Below the pieces are notes generated by a model that saw only the letters and a program-made list of their open reading frames with translations, was not told the DNA's origin and did no database searches. Shown here piece by piece: positions 1-8,418 of a DNA stretch of 64,000 bases. This DNA comes from Paraburkholderia agricolaris. GTDB lineage: Bacteria; Pseudomonadota; Gammaproteobacteria; Burkholderiales; Burkholderiaceae. The position numbers and the translations under genes were made by a program. The stretch covers positions 2,294,001 through 2,358,000 of the forward strand of contig NZ_QPER01000001.1 of the NCBI RefSeq assembly GCF_009455635.1, read 5' to 3'. Position 1 is the stretch's first letter. Every line of letters starts with the position of its first letter.

Positions 1-71
1 CAGGTGCCGCCGGGACGGGACTTCGCCAAGCCTCGGCCGGCTGGACGACTCAGGCGATTGCGCCGGCCTGA
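1..71 (+). CDS. possible 3' end of a truncated upstream gene
   Basis: One frame is open from the window edge to a TGA at 69-71 and would encode 22 C-terminal residues ending in QAIAPA. Base composition is coding-like and a 225-bp non-coding stretch follows, so this may be the tail of a gene lying outside the window. Nothing in it identifies a family. A minus-strand gene start or non-coding DNA cannot be excluded. Confidence 0.25.
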   Translation, partial: GAAGTGLRQASAGWTTQAIAPA

Positions 72-119
72 GCCGCGCTTCTCCGGTCTTTTCCTGCCAT
101 GCAGTATCTGCACTCTTCT

Positions 120-256
120 CATAAAAACAATGCACTGGCTTTATCCCGCCAGTTGACTTGAAATTAGCACGGTCATTCCATTTTGCCGCGACCGGTCGGG
201 GTCGCCAGGGTCGAAGAATTCGGACCCCACGCGCTCCCGCATAAAGACAGTGCAAT
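120..256. promoter_or_regulatory. porin upstream region with a repeated 17-mer
   Basis: The 224 bases before the porin hold no gene. Two related 17-mers, CATAAAAACAATGCACT at 120-136 and CATAAAGACAGTGCAAT at 240-256, agree at 14 of 17 positions and start 120 bp apart. They could be two binding sites of one regulator of the porin. No regulator gene is adjacent, so the function is a guess. Confidence 0.3.
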
Positions 257-295
257 CAAGTCCGCTACAAGCGGATATAAAAAGAGGAGACATGC

Positions 296-1414
296 ATGCG
301 TTTTATCAATCATGGCGTTTGCGGAGCGACGCTGATTCTTGCCGCCGGTGGCGCCGCGGCCGCCGAGTCAAGTGTGACCTTGTATGGCGTCGTCGATGCG
401 AACATTCAGTATCTGGATAACGGCGGCGTCCATTCGTATGCAGAGAAAAGCGGCGGCTCGACCGGTTCCCTGTTCGGCCTGAAGGGTACGGAAGACCTGG
501 GCGGCGGCCTGAAGGCGCAGTTCAACGTCGAAACGGGTTTTAACGTGAACAACGGCGGGCTGTTCGCCGACACCTCCGCGCTCTTCTATCGCCAGGCCTG
601 GGTCGGTCTGAGCGACGACAAATACGGTTCGTTGACCATGGGACGGCAGTACGAACCCAGCTTCCGGGTCATCTATCCGTCCGATCCGTTTCGCGCGAAC
701 GAGGTGCTGTCGCCGTTTTCGGCCACGGTCCTCGCGGTGGACCGGAACACGCTCTCGACGCAATACGATTCCGGCCGCGCCAGCAATTCGGTCATGTATC
801 AATCGCCGAATCTCAAAGGCCTGCAGTTCTACGGCATGTATGCGTTCGCCGCCACGGTGACGCAGCCTGTGCCGGCCACGACAGGCAACATGCTGAACGT
901 CGCGGCCAACTACTCCGGCTACGGTTTCTACGCCGGCGTTGCGTACGTCAACCAGCACTCCGGGCGGGAAACCATTGCCGGCTTGCCTGCCGCGCTGAGC
1001 CTGTTGGGCACCGAGCACTTCATTGGCGCGCTCGCTTACCGGATCGGCATCGTGAACTTCCAGTTCAACTATTCCTATAACCGTGCGCAAGACCCGGCGC
1101 CAGGGTCGCTGGCCGCTCATCTGGGCACCGGGCACTCGCTGAGCATTGCGGAGTTGGGCGCCACGATTCAGGCCACGCCAGTCGACGTGATCGAGATTGC
1201 CGGAGTTCAGCGCAATGTGCGCGGCACGCATGACAACACGCCAGGCATCGAGCTGGGTGTCGATCACTCGATATCTCAACGCACGAGCCTGTACATGCGG
1301 GCGGGCTACATGAAGAACAACGGCACGGCTACGGTGAGCTGGCCGGGTGTGACCGTGACCGCACCTGGAACGAAGCAGATTCTTGCGACGGTGGGCATGA
1401 CGCACCGGTTCTAA
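296..1414 (+). CDS. OmpC-type outer membrane porin
   Basis: This 372-residue protein is a general diffusion porin of the Burkholderia OmpC-like family. A signal peptide spans about residues 1-23, cut after the Ala-rich stretch, and the mature start SSVTLYGVVDANIQY is the family's typical first beta strand. The motifs GSLFGLKGTEDLGGGLKAQF and GRQYEPSF are usual for the barrel, and the chain ends in an aromatic Phe (GMTHRF), the outer membrane assembly signal. The ATG at 296 has a strong ribosome site (AAAGAGGAGA, 281-290). The family forms trimeric 16-strand barrels for small solutes; the substrate preference cannot be read. It converges with the penicillin-binding protein gene and seems to be a single-gene unit. 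It is one of three such porins here, the others being at 17727 and 36447. Confidence 0.93.
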   Translation: MRFINHGVCGATLILAAGGAAAAESSVTLYGVVDANIQYLDNGGVHSYAEKSGGSTGSLFGLKGTEDLGGGLKAQFNVETGFNVNNGGLFADTSALFYRQAWVGLSDDKYGSLTMGRQYEPSFRVIYPSDPFRANEVLSPFSATVLAVDRNTLSTQYDSGRASNSVMYQSPNLKGLQFYGMYAFAATVTQPVPATTGNMLNVAANYSGYGFYAGVAYVNQHSGRETIAGLPAALSLLGTEHFIGALAYRIGIVNFQFNYSYNRAQDPAPGSLAAHLGTGHSLSIAELGATIQATPVDVIEIAGVQRNVRGTHDNTPGIELGVDHSISQRTSLYMRAGYMKNNGTATVSWPGVTVTAPGTKQILATVGMTHRF

Positions 1415-1572
1415 CGCGAACCGCCGCGGCAGCGTGGCACGGAAGCCTCGTTGCCCGACGGCGGGTGCGCCTGAAGCAGCCCGCGCGAATCATGGTTTGC
1501 CGCGTTCCTGTCGAGCGGCGGCAGGCACGGCGAAGGCGGCGAGGTCCTGACGGCGGAACGCTCGTGAAGCCC

Positions 1573-4092
1573 TCACGGCGCTGCGCTCGCGCTGGCCGGT
1601 GCGCTCGGCAGTGAGTGGGCCGCGCTGCCGCCTGCGTCCGGCGGAGCGATGTCGTCCGGCGTGGGCGTCGGCGCCAAAGCCGGCTCGCCGCTGCCATGCG
1701 CCTCACCGTCGACGGAGCCGTTCGCTGCACCATTCACCGCCCCACTCGCCGGCCCAGGCGCTTGAAGAAGCGGCGGCTGCGCGGCCAACGGTTTCGGTTC
1801 GACATCCACAGCGGACGCCGGCGCAGGCGTCGGTGCAGGCGCGGTGGCGGCAGGCACGTGTCGTGTCGTATTGCGCTTGACGACCGGCGCTTCAGTCTTC
1901 GTGGACTGCGCCGTGAACAGATGCTGGAACCACTCGCGCAACCTGCCCGAGCGTTCCGCAAACCAGCCCGGCTGCTGATCGGTCGCGAATCTGACCCGGC
2001 TGTCGATCAGCTTCGAGCGTTGCGCGCGCTGGAAAAAGTCGCCGACGATTGGCAACGCGCTGTGCGCCCCCTGGCCCCAATAGTCGCTGCGCAAGGTCAC
2101 CCGGCTGTCGTTGAAGCCGACCCACGCGCCTGCCACGAGCTGCGGCTGGATCAGGATGAACCAGCCGTCGGCGTTACCTTGCGTGGTGCCCGTCTTGCCC
2201 GCGACGTCGCCGCGAACGCCGAAGCGGCTGCGAATGCTCGAGCCCGTGCCCCGGCTCACCACGTCGCGCATCACGTCGACGAGCGTGCGGGCGGCGTCGG
2301 GGGGCAACTCCTGCTTGGGCGGCGCGGGCGCGAATTCAGCCAGCACTTCGCCGTTGCGGTCTTCGATACGCGTGACCATCACCGGCTCCACGTAGCCGCC
2401 GAGGTTGGCGATCGTGCCGTAGGCCGAGACCATTTCCTTCAGCGTCACCGGACTCGTGCCGAGCGCGAGCGACGGCACCGGATCGAGTTCGCTGTCGCGC
2501 ACGCCCATGGCGCGCGCCAGTCGCGCGACCTTGTTCGGACCGACCGTTTCCATCAACTGGGCCGTGATCCGGTTGCGGGAATACGCGAGGCCATCGCGCA
2601 GGCTGATGGCGCGTTCGCTCGGCTCATCCTCGTCGTTTGGCCGCCAGACTTCGCCGCCGGCCAGCGGGATCTCGATGGCTTTGTCGACAAACGTGTCGGA
2701 GGGTTTGGCGCCGTCTTCGAAGGCCGCGGCGTAGACGAACGGTTTGAAGGTCGATCCTGGCTGACGTCGTGCCTGCTGGACGTGGTCGAACGGATCCTGG
2801 CTGAAGTCACGGCTGCCGACCCACGCCTTGATTTGACCGTTGCGTGGGTCCATCGCCAGAAAGTCCGCCTGTACCCGGGTTTTGGATTCGCACACCGACT
2901 GCACCAGGTTGCGATCGGATGAGACGCGCTTGAGCGCTTCGTCGTCCGTCAGGCCCGCATCTTTCGCGGCGCGATAGTCGGGTGTTTCGCGCAGGAAAGT
3001 TTGCAGCAGATCGCGGCCGTTCGAACAAGCCGCGCGCGTGCCCCACGCCGAGTTGGCGATGCCTTGCAACTGGTTGCCCTGCAAGGTCACGGCCTGGGTG
3101 GCCATGGTTTGCAGGCGTGAGTCGATGGTGGTGCGCACCACGAGCCCGTCGGAATACATGTTGTAGTCGTTGCGATCCGCCCAGGCCGCGAGCCACCTGC
3201 GCAGTTGCTGTGCGAAGTGCGGCGCGGGTCCGGGCGGCTCGGTTTGCCGCTCGAAATCGATCCGCAGCGGACGGCGTGAGAGTGTCGCGTAGGCCGCGGG
3301 CGTGAGCTTGCCGTACTTGACCATTTGCGCCAGCACCGTATTGCGCCGTTGCAGGGCGCGTTCCGGGTTGAGCACCGGGTTGTAGTAGCTGTTGCCTTTG
3401 AGCATGCCGGTGAGCGTCGCGCTTTCCAGCACGTTCAGTTCACCGGCCGATTTGCCGAAATAGGTTCGTGCCGCCATCTCGATGCCGTAGGCGTTGTAGA
3501 GGAACGGCACCGTGTTGAGATAGGTCTCGAGGATCTCGTCCTTGGTGTAGAGCGCCTCGATCTTGAAGGCCGTGATCGCCTCCTTGATCTTGCGGGTCAG
3601 CGTGGGCGCACGGCCAATCTCATCGGGGTAAAGGTTGCGGGCGAGTTGCTGGGTGATGGTCGAGCCACCCTGGCGGTCGCCGGAAAACGTGTGCAGCGCG
3701 GCCGATGCTGTGCGACGCCAATCCAGGCCGAAATGCTGGTAAAAACGGTGGTCTTCCGTGGCGATTAGCGCGTTCACCACGTTTGGCGAGATGTCCTGGA
3801 GTTTTACCCACTCGCGGTTCGAGGGCTTGAATTCGGCCAGCAGTTTGCCGTCTGCCGAGAGGATTTGCGCCGGCTGCTCGATTTTCGCCTTACGGATATC
3901 GCCGATGCTGGGCGTGAACGGGATCAGGGCCAGCACATACACCACGAAGAGCGCGGGGATTGCGGCGCAGGCCCATGCCATGCCGCGCAGCGTGGGGTGG
4001 CGCAGGTGCCAGAAGGCTCTGGCGATGGGTTGGTTTGCCAGGGTTAGCCCTTTTTCAAGGGTCTGCAGGAGTTGGGGGATCAGGCGCTTCAC
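1573..4092 (-). CDS. mrcA: class A penicillin-binding protein, PBP1A type
   Basis: A bifunctional peptidoglycan synthase of 839 residues anchored in the inner membrane and acting in the periplasm. One membrane helix lies at about 38-60. The glycosyltransferase domain (about 75-250) shows the catalytic EDHRFYQHFG motif with E113 and the GGSTITQQLARNL motif at 142-154. The transpeptidase domain has S447-T-F-K450 (catalytic Ser447), S505-R-N507 and K633-T-G635. A region of roughly 100 residues between the two domains (about 310-420) contains two cysteines. The last 90 residues or so are rich in Pro and Ala, probably a flexible tail. The symbol is given by family resemblance; a genome may carry several mrcA-like genes. 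Its start is close to the repeat element upstream, and the + strand over its 5' end is unusually G/T-rich. Confidence 0.93.
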   Translation of the reverse strand: MKRLIPQLLQTLEKGLTLANQPIARAFWHLRHPTLRGMAWACAAIPALFVVYVLALIPFTPSIGDIRKAKIEQPAQILSADGKLLAEFKPSNREWVKLQDISPNVVNALIATEDHRFYQHFGLDWRRTASAALHTFSGDRQGGSTITQQLARNLYPDEIGRAPTLTRKIKEAITAFKIEALYTKDEILETYLNTVPFLYNAYGIEMAARTYFGKSAGELNVLESATLTGMLKGNSYYNPVLNPERALQRRNTVLAQMVKYGKLTPAAYATLSRRPLRIDFERQTEPPGPAPHFAQQLRRWLAAWADRNDYNMYSDGLVVRTTIDSRLQTMATQAVTLQGNQLQGIANSAWGTRAACSNGRDLLQTFLRETPDYRAAKDAGLTDDEALKRVSSDRNLVQSVCESKTRVQADFLAMDPRNGQIKAWVGSRDFSQDPFDHVQQARRQPGSTFKPFVYAAAFEDGAKPSDTFVDKAIEIPLAGGEVWRPNDEDEPSERAISLRDGLAYSRNRITAQLMETVGPNKVARLARAMGVRDSELDPVPSLALGTSPVTLKEMVSAYGTIANLGGYVEPVMVTRIEDRNGEVLAEFAPAPPKQELPPDAARTLVDVMRDVVSRGTGSSIRSRFGVRGDVAGKTGTTQGNADGWFILIQPQLVAGAWVGFNDSRVTLRSDYWGQGAHSALPIVGDFFQRAQRSKLIDSRVRFATDQQPGWFAERSGRLREWFQHLFTAQSTKTEAPVVKRNTTRHVPAATAPAPTPAPASAVDVEPKPLAAQPPLLQAPGPASGAVNGAANGSVDGEAHGSGEPALAPTPTPDDIAPPDAGGSAAHSLPSAPASASAAP

Positions 4093-4170
4093 TCGAGGGT
4101 ACCGTTGTCGTTCTGCTTTGACGAAGGCAGCATCGTAGCAGGGGCTGGCTGGTGGTTTTGTTGTTGAGGT

Positions 4171-5101
4171 GGGTTTTTGGCGTTGCCGTGCTGTGGTCGT
4201 GGTCTGTTCTGCTGTTGGTCTTTTGGCCTTTCCTTGATTTGTTCGTGGTCTGTTTGGGTTGGTCTTTGGGCCTTTCCTTGATTTGTTAGTGGTCTATTAG
4301 CGTTGCCCCTGTGCGGGGCGGCACCTACTTCTCTTTGCCGGCCGCAAAGAGAAGTAGGCAAGAGAAAGCGGCTCAAACCGCTAATTCTTAAGCGGGTCCC
4401 CCGCACAGCCACGGTAGTGGTGCATCTGGAATCTGTGTTCTCGCACATTCGGCCTCAGTGATAAGGCCGTCATACCTCCGGCGGCGCTGCGCGCGCCGAT
4501 ACCCGGTTCATAACGCCGCCCGCCAGGTTCTTGCTGCCCCGATTTATCCCGTTCCCGGTTCGCCGTTGCATCGCTGTCACCAGGCGGGGTTTCGCTTTCC
4601 CGCTTTCCCTTGTTCCCTGATTCGCCGTTGCCTTGCTGCTGCCAGCGCAACCGCGGCAGCGATTACGATCGCACCGCGAAAGCGCCACACTGACGTTCCA
4701 GTTGAGGTGGGATTCGCCAATCGGAGCGGGAGCGTTTCGCCGAGGCGAAGCCAATGGCTCCCGCTGCGCGAAGCGAAGCCGCTGGTTTCCCGGGCAGACC
4801 CGTCCGCGACGCACGCAGTGCGGAGTGGGAGCTGATGAGTGCCTTGTCGCTAACGTGGAGTGTGCGGGGGCACGGATTCCAGATGCACCACTAGCGCTAC
4901 TGTGCGGGGGACCCGCTTATGAGCTTGCGGTGTAAAGCCGCTTTCTCTTGCCTACTTCTCTTTGCGGCCGGCAAAGAGAAGTAGGTGCCGCCCCGCACAG
5001 GGGCAACGCTAATAGACCACTAACAAATCAAGGAAAGGCCCAAAGACCAAAAGACCAAAAGCCCAACAACAGAACAGACCACGACCACAGCAAGAAAAAC
5101 C
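4171..5101. repeat. inverted-repeat element, copy 1 (complete)
   Basis: About 930 bp without a believable gene. The left arm (about 4171-4450) and right arm (about 4861-5101) are imperfect reverse complements, separated by about 400 bp of unique centre. Each arm holds a hairpin, CCTACTTCTCTTTGC paired with GCAAAGAGAAGTAGG, at 4324-4358 and 4951-4985, plus the shared segments GGGTCCCCCGCACAG and GGTGCATCTGGAATC. The left arm also carries a tandem duplication of about 45 bp (about 4210-4293, unit containing GGCCTTTCCTTGATTTGTT). The same element recurs at 25158 (one arm) and 26965 (whole, interrupted by an IS). It encodes no transposase, so a MITE-like or REP/BIME-like sequence fits best. The outer flanks are G/T-rich on the left and A/C-rich on the right. 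Confidence 0.85.
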
Positions 5102-5156
5102 AAAGCGGCACCGCCAAACAAACCCAGGCCCTGAACAACCCCAAACCCTTCCCCTC

Positions 5157-5162
5157 TATAAT
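5157..5162 (+). promoter_or_regulatory. candidate -10 box for fabV
   Basis: A perfect TATAAT lies 27 bp upstream of the fabV start, implying a leader of about 20 nt that carries the ribosome site AAGAGG (5178-5183). The -35 region is poor (TGAACA, 5132-5137, 19-bp spacing). It stands right beside the outer end of repeat copy 1. Confidence 0.55.
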
Positions 5163-5189
5163 GTCGGCAATTCTGACAAGAGGTGCTTC

Positions 5190-6386
5190 ATGATCATCAA
5201 ACCGCGCGTGCGTGGCTTCATCTGTGTATCGACCCATCCGACCGGCTGCGAAGCCAACGTCAAGGAACAGATCGAATACGTCAAGACACGCGGCCCCATT
5301 GCCAATGGCCCGAAAAAAGTGCTCGTGATCGGCGCCTCAACCGGCTACGGCCTCGCCGCCCGCATCAGCGCCGCATTCGGCTCCGACGCCGCCACGCTCG
5401 GCGTCTTCTTCGAACGCGCCGGCAGCGAAACCAAAGCCGGTACGGCCGGCTGGTACAACACCGCAGCCTTCGAAAAATTCGCAAAAGAAAAAGGCCTGTA
5501 CGCGACCAGCATCAACGGCGATGCCTTCTCCGATGAAGTCAAGCAACGCACCATCGAAGTCATCAAGCGCAATCTCGGTCAGGTCGACCTGGTCGTCTAC
5601 AGCCTGGCAGCACCCAAACGCACGCATCCGAAAACCGGTGAAGTGTTCACCTCGACCCTGAAGCCGGTCGGCAAGGCCGTCAAGCTGCGCGGCATCGACA
5701 CCGACAAGGAAGTCGTCAAGGAAACGGTCCTCGAACCCGCCACACAAGAAGAAATCGACAACACCGTCGCAGTGATGGGCGGCGAAGACTGGCAGATGTG
5801 GATCGACGCCCTCCTCGACGCCGGCGTGCTCGCCGACGGCGCGAAAACGACCGCGTTCACCTATCTCGGCGAAAAAATCACGCACGATATCTACTGGAAC
5901 GGCTCGATCGGCGCGGCCAAGAAAGACCTCGACCAGAAAGTGCTCGGCATCCGCGAGAAACTGGCGGCCAAGGGCGGCGATGCACGCGTCTCGGTGCTCA
6001 AGGCTGTCGTCACGCAAGCAAGCTCCGCGATCCCCATGATGCCGCTGTATCTGTCGCTGCTCTTCAAGGTCATGAAGGAAAAAGGCACGCACGAAGGCTG
6101 TATCGAGCAGGTCTACGGTCTCTACAAAGACAGCATGTACGGCGCAACGCCGCACATCGATGAAGAAGGCCGTCTGCGCGCCGACTACAAGGAACTCGAT
6201 CCCGAGGTGCAGGCACGTGTCCAGGCACTCTGGACCCAGGTGAACGACAACAACATCTACGAACTCACCGACTTCAGCGGCTACAAGACCGACTTCCTGC
6301 GTCTGTTCGGATTCGAGATCGCCGGCGTGGACTATGAAGCCGACGTCAACCCGGACGTGCAGATCCCCGGGCTCGTGCAGATCTGA
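5190..6386 (+). CDS. fabV: trans-2-enoyl-ACP/CoA reductase FabV
   Basis: This 398-residue enzyme does the last reduction of the fatty acid elongation cycle, enoyl-ACP to acyl-ACP, with NAD(P)H in the cytoplasm. FabV is the long-chain SDR-type enoyl reductase that is insensitive to triclosan. The nucleotide-binding motif GASTGYG is at 48-54. The active site Y235-x8-K244 ([10 protein letters not shown]) is present and is the hallmark spacing that separates FabV from FabI (Y-x6-K). Length matches the family (about 400 residues). The ATG at 5190 follows AAGAGG with 6-nt spacing. It appears to be transcribed alone, with a hairpin just downstream. Confidence 0.96.
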   Translation: MIIKPRVRGFICVSTHPTGCEANVKEQIEYVKTRGPIANGPKKVLVIGASTGYGLAARISAAFGSDAATLGVFFERAGSETKAGTAGWYNTAAFEKFAKEKGLYATSINGDAFSDEVKQRTIEVIKRNLGQVDLVVYSLAAPKRTHPKTGEVFTSTLKPVGKAVKLRGIDTDKEVVKETVLEPATQEEIDNTVAVMGGEDWQMWIDALLDAGVLADGAKTTAFTYLGEKITHDIYWNGSIGAAKKDLDQKVLGIREKLAAKGGDARVSVLKAVVTQASSAIPMMPLYLSLLFKVMKEKGTHEGCIEQVYGLYKDSMYGATPHIDEEGRLRADYKELDPEVQARVQALWTQVNDNNIYELTDFSGYKTDFLRLFGFEIAGVDYEADVNPDVQIPGLVQI

Positions 6387-6392
6387 GTCTTC

Positions 6393-6413
6393 GCGGGGCA
6401 TCCACTGCCCCGC
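6393..6413 (+). terminator. hairpin after fabV
   Basis: GCGGGGCA and TGCCCCGC form an 8-bp stem with a 5-nt loop starting 6 bp after the fabV stop. The following bases (TTGCCTG) are not a real U tract, so it may be a weak terminator or an mRNA-end stabiliser. Confidence 0.5.
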
Positions 6414-6480
6414 TTGCCTGAAAAATTTGAGTTGCAGTCGGTCGCCCATCCAGGGCTAAACCCATGAGGTCTGGCACGCG

Positions 6481-7053
6481 ATGACCTTCGAAGCGGGCAA
6501 AGCTGGCGAAGCGGCGATGTGGCAACTCGTACAGCGCTATACAGGTCGGGTCGGATACCGGCGCGGCGTCAAGTCCGAAGGACTTTCAGCGTCCCCGCCG
6601 GTCATCGATTGCTCAGGATGGACCGCCCTGCTTCTCGCCCAGGCCCTGCAAGCGGAAAACGCGGCGGCCTCCCGCACGATCTTCGCCGCTGACAGCATCG
6701 AAGCCCTGCACGTGTGGTCCGACCGGATCATCCACGAGATCGAGCACCGCACAGGATTCATTCTTGAGGGGGCCGAGGTCACGGCCGACGCGCTTGCGCG
6801 CTGCGCAACCATCGGTTTGAAAATGGGCGAACCCGCATGGGCGGCCAATCATCCCCGGCCGCGCGGTATCACCCATATCGTTCAGGTCGTCCGTCGCCCG
6901 GACGATGGCGCGCCGTTCGTTTCCGAGGCATTCGGCGGTTCGGTTGCGCCAGGCATCAGCCTTACGCCGCTGACGGAGTGGCTTGCCCGCTCGCAGCCGT
7001 CTGTTCTCGCGAACGAGATATGGGCGGTAGACGCATTTCGAATGGCCTCGTAG
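6481..7053 (+). CDS. NlpC/P60-like cysteine hydrolase, possible peptidoglycan amidase
   Basis: A 190-residue protein without signal peptide or membrane segment. The stretch VIDCSGWTALLLAQAL (41-56) resembles the catalytic DCSG(F/W) motif of NlpC/P60 peptidases, giving C44 as candidate nucleophile. A buried-strand His follows in GITHIVQVV (H132), with E149 in SEAFGG as a possible third residue. NlpC/P60 enzymes cut peptide stems of cell wall. With no export signal it could be a cytoplasmic enzyme or a toxin delivered by a secretion apparatus. Its only close neighbour, 35 bp away tail to tail, encodes a secreted protein resembling Rap1a/Tai immunity proteins, which neutralise wall-amidase effectors of type VI secretion. 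The function is inference; a CHAP-like or unrelated fold remains possible. The ribosome site is weak. Confidence 0.6.
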   Translation: MTFEAGKAGEAAMWQLVQRYTGRVGYRRGVKSEGLSASPPVIDCSGWTALLLAQALQAENAAASRTIFAADSIEALHVWSDRIIHEIEHRTGFILEGAEVTADALARCATIGLKMGEPAWAANHPRPRGITHIVQVVRRPDDGAPFVSEAFGGSVAPGISLTPLTEWLARSQPSVLANEIWAVDAFRMAS

Positions 7054-7088
7054 CCGAACTGCCTGTCAACTGCCCGGCCAACTGCCTG

Positions 7089-7433
7089 TCAGCAGGGAAA
7101 CGCCCCCTGAAGCGAGCGCAGAATGGCGAGCCCGATCGGAAAGTCGTCTGAAATACTCGGATGATTGGTGAAAAACTGATCGAGCAGCGGATAGACGTTC
7201 TGGTTGCCGATTGCCAGGTTTGGCGGCGGACAGAACAGCGGCGGACGTTTCTTCGACACCAGGTCCCCGTTCGCCCAACCCAGTGCGTTGATCGTGCCCG
7301 TAATGTAAGCCGCGTACACCGAGTTGTTGTCGGTATGCGCCCAGAGCTTATATTGCGCCGCCGTCATCTCGGCGCTTGCGTTGAGCGTACAACAGGCTGT
7401 CAGCACAGCCAGTGCAAATTTCAGTACTCGCAT
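7089..7433 (-). CDS. secreted Rap1a/Tai-like protein (candidate amidase immunity protein)
   Basis: A 114-residue protein. The ATG at 7433 is preferred because it begins a clear signal peptide (MRVLKFALAVLTACCTLNASA, residues 1-21); upstream in-frame codons are not coding-like. The mature part shows YITGTINAL, a Phe-Cys-Pro segment (LFCPPPNLAIGNQ), a conserved-looking HP, and a final AFPC, so two cysteines could pair. This order (Y-x-G, FCxP, Q, HP, PC terminus) is what I recall of Rap1a/Tai4 family proteins, small periplasmic inhibitors of Tae4-type amidases of type VI secretion. The gene converges on the NlpC/P60-like gene. Stand-alone members of this family occur widely, so an immunity role needs proof. 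Confidence 0.65.
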   Translation of the reverse strand: MRVLKFALAVLTACCTLNASAEMTAAQYKLWAHTDNNSVYAAYITGTINALGWANGDLVSKKRPPLFCPPPNLAIGNQNVYPLLDQFFTNHPSISDDFPIGLAILRSLQGAFPC

Positions 7434-7659
7434 CTTCAAACCTTCAATCTGTGTTGCGAAACCGGCCATTGTAGGCGAGTCGCGCCGAGCTACACAGAAG
7501 CACCCTGCACCTGGACTTTCGTAAGCATTTGACCGGTATTTTTGTAAGCATTCGCCTGCGAACGGGCCCGTCACGCCAACATCGCCACAGTTCGGCAGCG
7601 TCGGCCTGTTCGCCAAGGCGGCACAGCAGGGCGCCGCCCTGGTGGAGTAACCGCACGGC

Positions 7660-8283
7660 TTACGGCGTGCCGTTGCGGCAATACGCCAGGTAGCCAGGAC
7701 GCGTGGCCAGGCGCGCCATGTAAGCCGTCAGCGCGGGAAAACCGCCATGCTGTAGCGGCGTTTCGAGCCAGCGGTTGATCGAGAGCGCGATCGGGATGTC
7801 CGCAAGCGAGAACGATGGTCCGGCGATGAAGGCACCGGTCGTCTCCAGTTGCCGGTCGACGATCGCAATATGCCGGGTCCAATTTACGCAAGACAGGTCG
7901 ATTTGCTGCGGATCCTGATGCGCCGGCGAATTGCGGACCAGCGCCAGAAACGCGTAGCTCCACGCCCGATTCAGTTCGCTCGCCTGCCAGTCGATCCATT
8001 GATCGCATTTCGCGCGTTCGCAAGGGTCCCCCGGGTAGAGGAACTCGCCACCATAACGGCCGGCCAGATAACGGATGATCGAGTTGGACTCCCACAGCAC
8101 GAACTCGCCGTCCCGGATCACCGGCACCATTGCATTCGGGTTCAAAGCGACGAATTCGGGCACGTTGGTCGTCCTGAATCCTGAGCCCCAATCTTCCCGT
8201 TCAAACGGCAGGCCGAGTTCGGTACATGCCCACAGCACTTTGCGGACGTTGATGGATGAGGCTTTGCCTAGTATCTGAAGCAT
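7660..8283 (-). CDS. glutathione S-transferase family protein
   Basis: A 207-residue cytosolic GST. The N-terminal thioredoxin-like domain (1-80) has the glutathione-binding elements: Ser9/Ser10 in [10 protein letters not shown], the cis-proline P54 in MVPVIRDG, and the E65-S66 pair in [12 protein letters not shown] that grips the gamma-glutamyl group. The alpha-helical second domain (90-205) includes the usual N-capping pattern [10 protein letters not shown]. The Ser active site suggests the theta/zeta-like bacterial groups, which act in detoxification or ring-cleavage steps; the substrate is unknown. The gene stands alone between the small secreted protein and the polyamine block. Confidence 0.9.
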   Translation of the reverse strand: MLQILGKASSINVRKVLWACTELGLPFEREDWGSGFRTTNVPEFVALNPNAMVPVIRDGEFVLWESNSIIRYLAGRYGGEFLYPGDPCERAKCDQWIDWQASELNRAWSYAFLALVRNSPAHQDPQQIDLSCVNWTRHIAIVDRQLETTGAFIAGPSFSLADIPIALSINRWLETPLQHGGFPALTAYMARLATRPGYLAYCRNGTP

Positions 8284-8418
8284 GGCTGGTCGCTGCCCGT
8301 TCGGTCGCTATGGAGGAATACACCGGGAATCCGGTTCGAATCGTAGCGTATCCGCGACGTGACAAAGCGGACATGGACACTTTGCGCGCAGTGCACAGGG
8401 CCAGCCCGCCAACCTGAC

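Noticed and set aside
4458..4835. Open frames inside repeat copy 1 (and likewise 27138-27614 in copy 2)
   Set aside because: They lie in the repeat centre, differ between copies in frame and length, and have no protein-like composition.
7057..7091. AACTGCCTGTCA repeated 23 bp apart between the convergent genes
   Set aside because: The second copy overlaps a stop codon and the repeat is probably a small duplication with no clear role.
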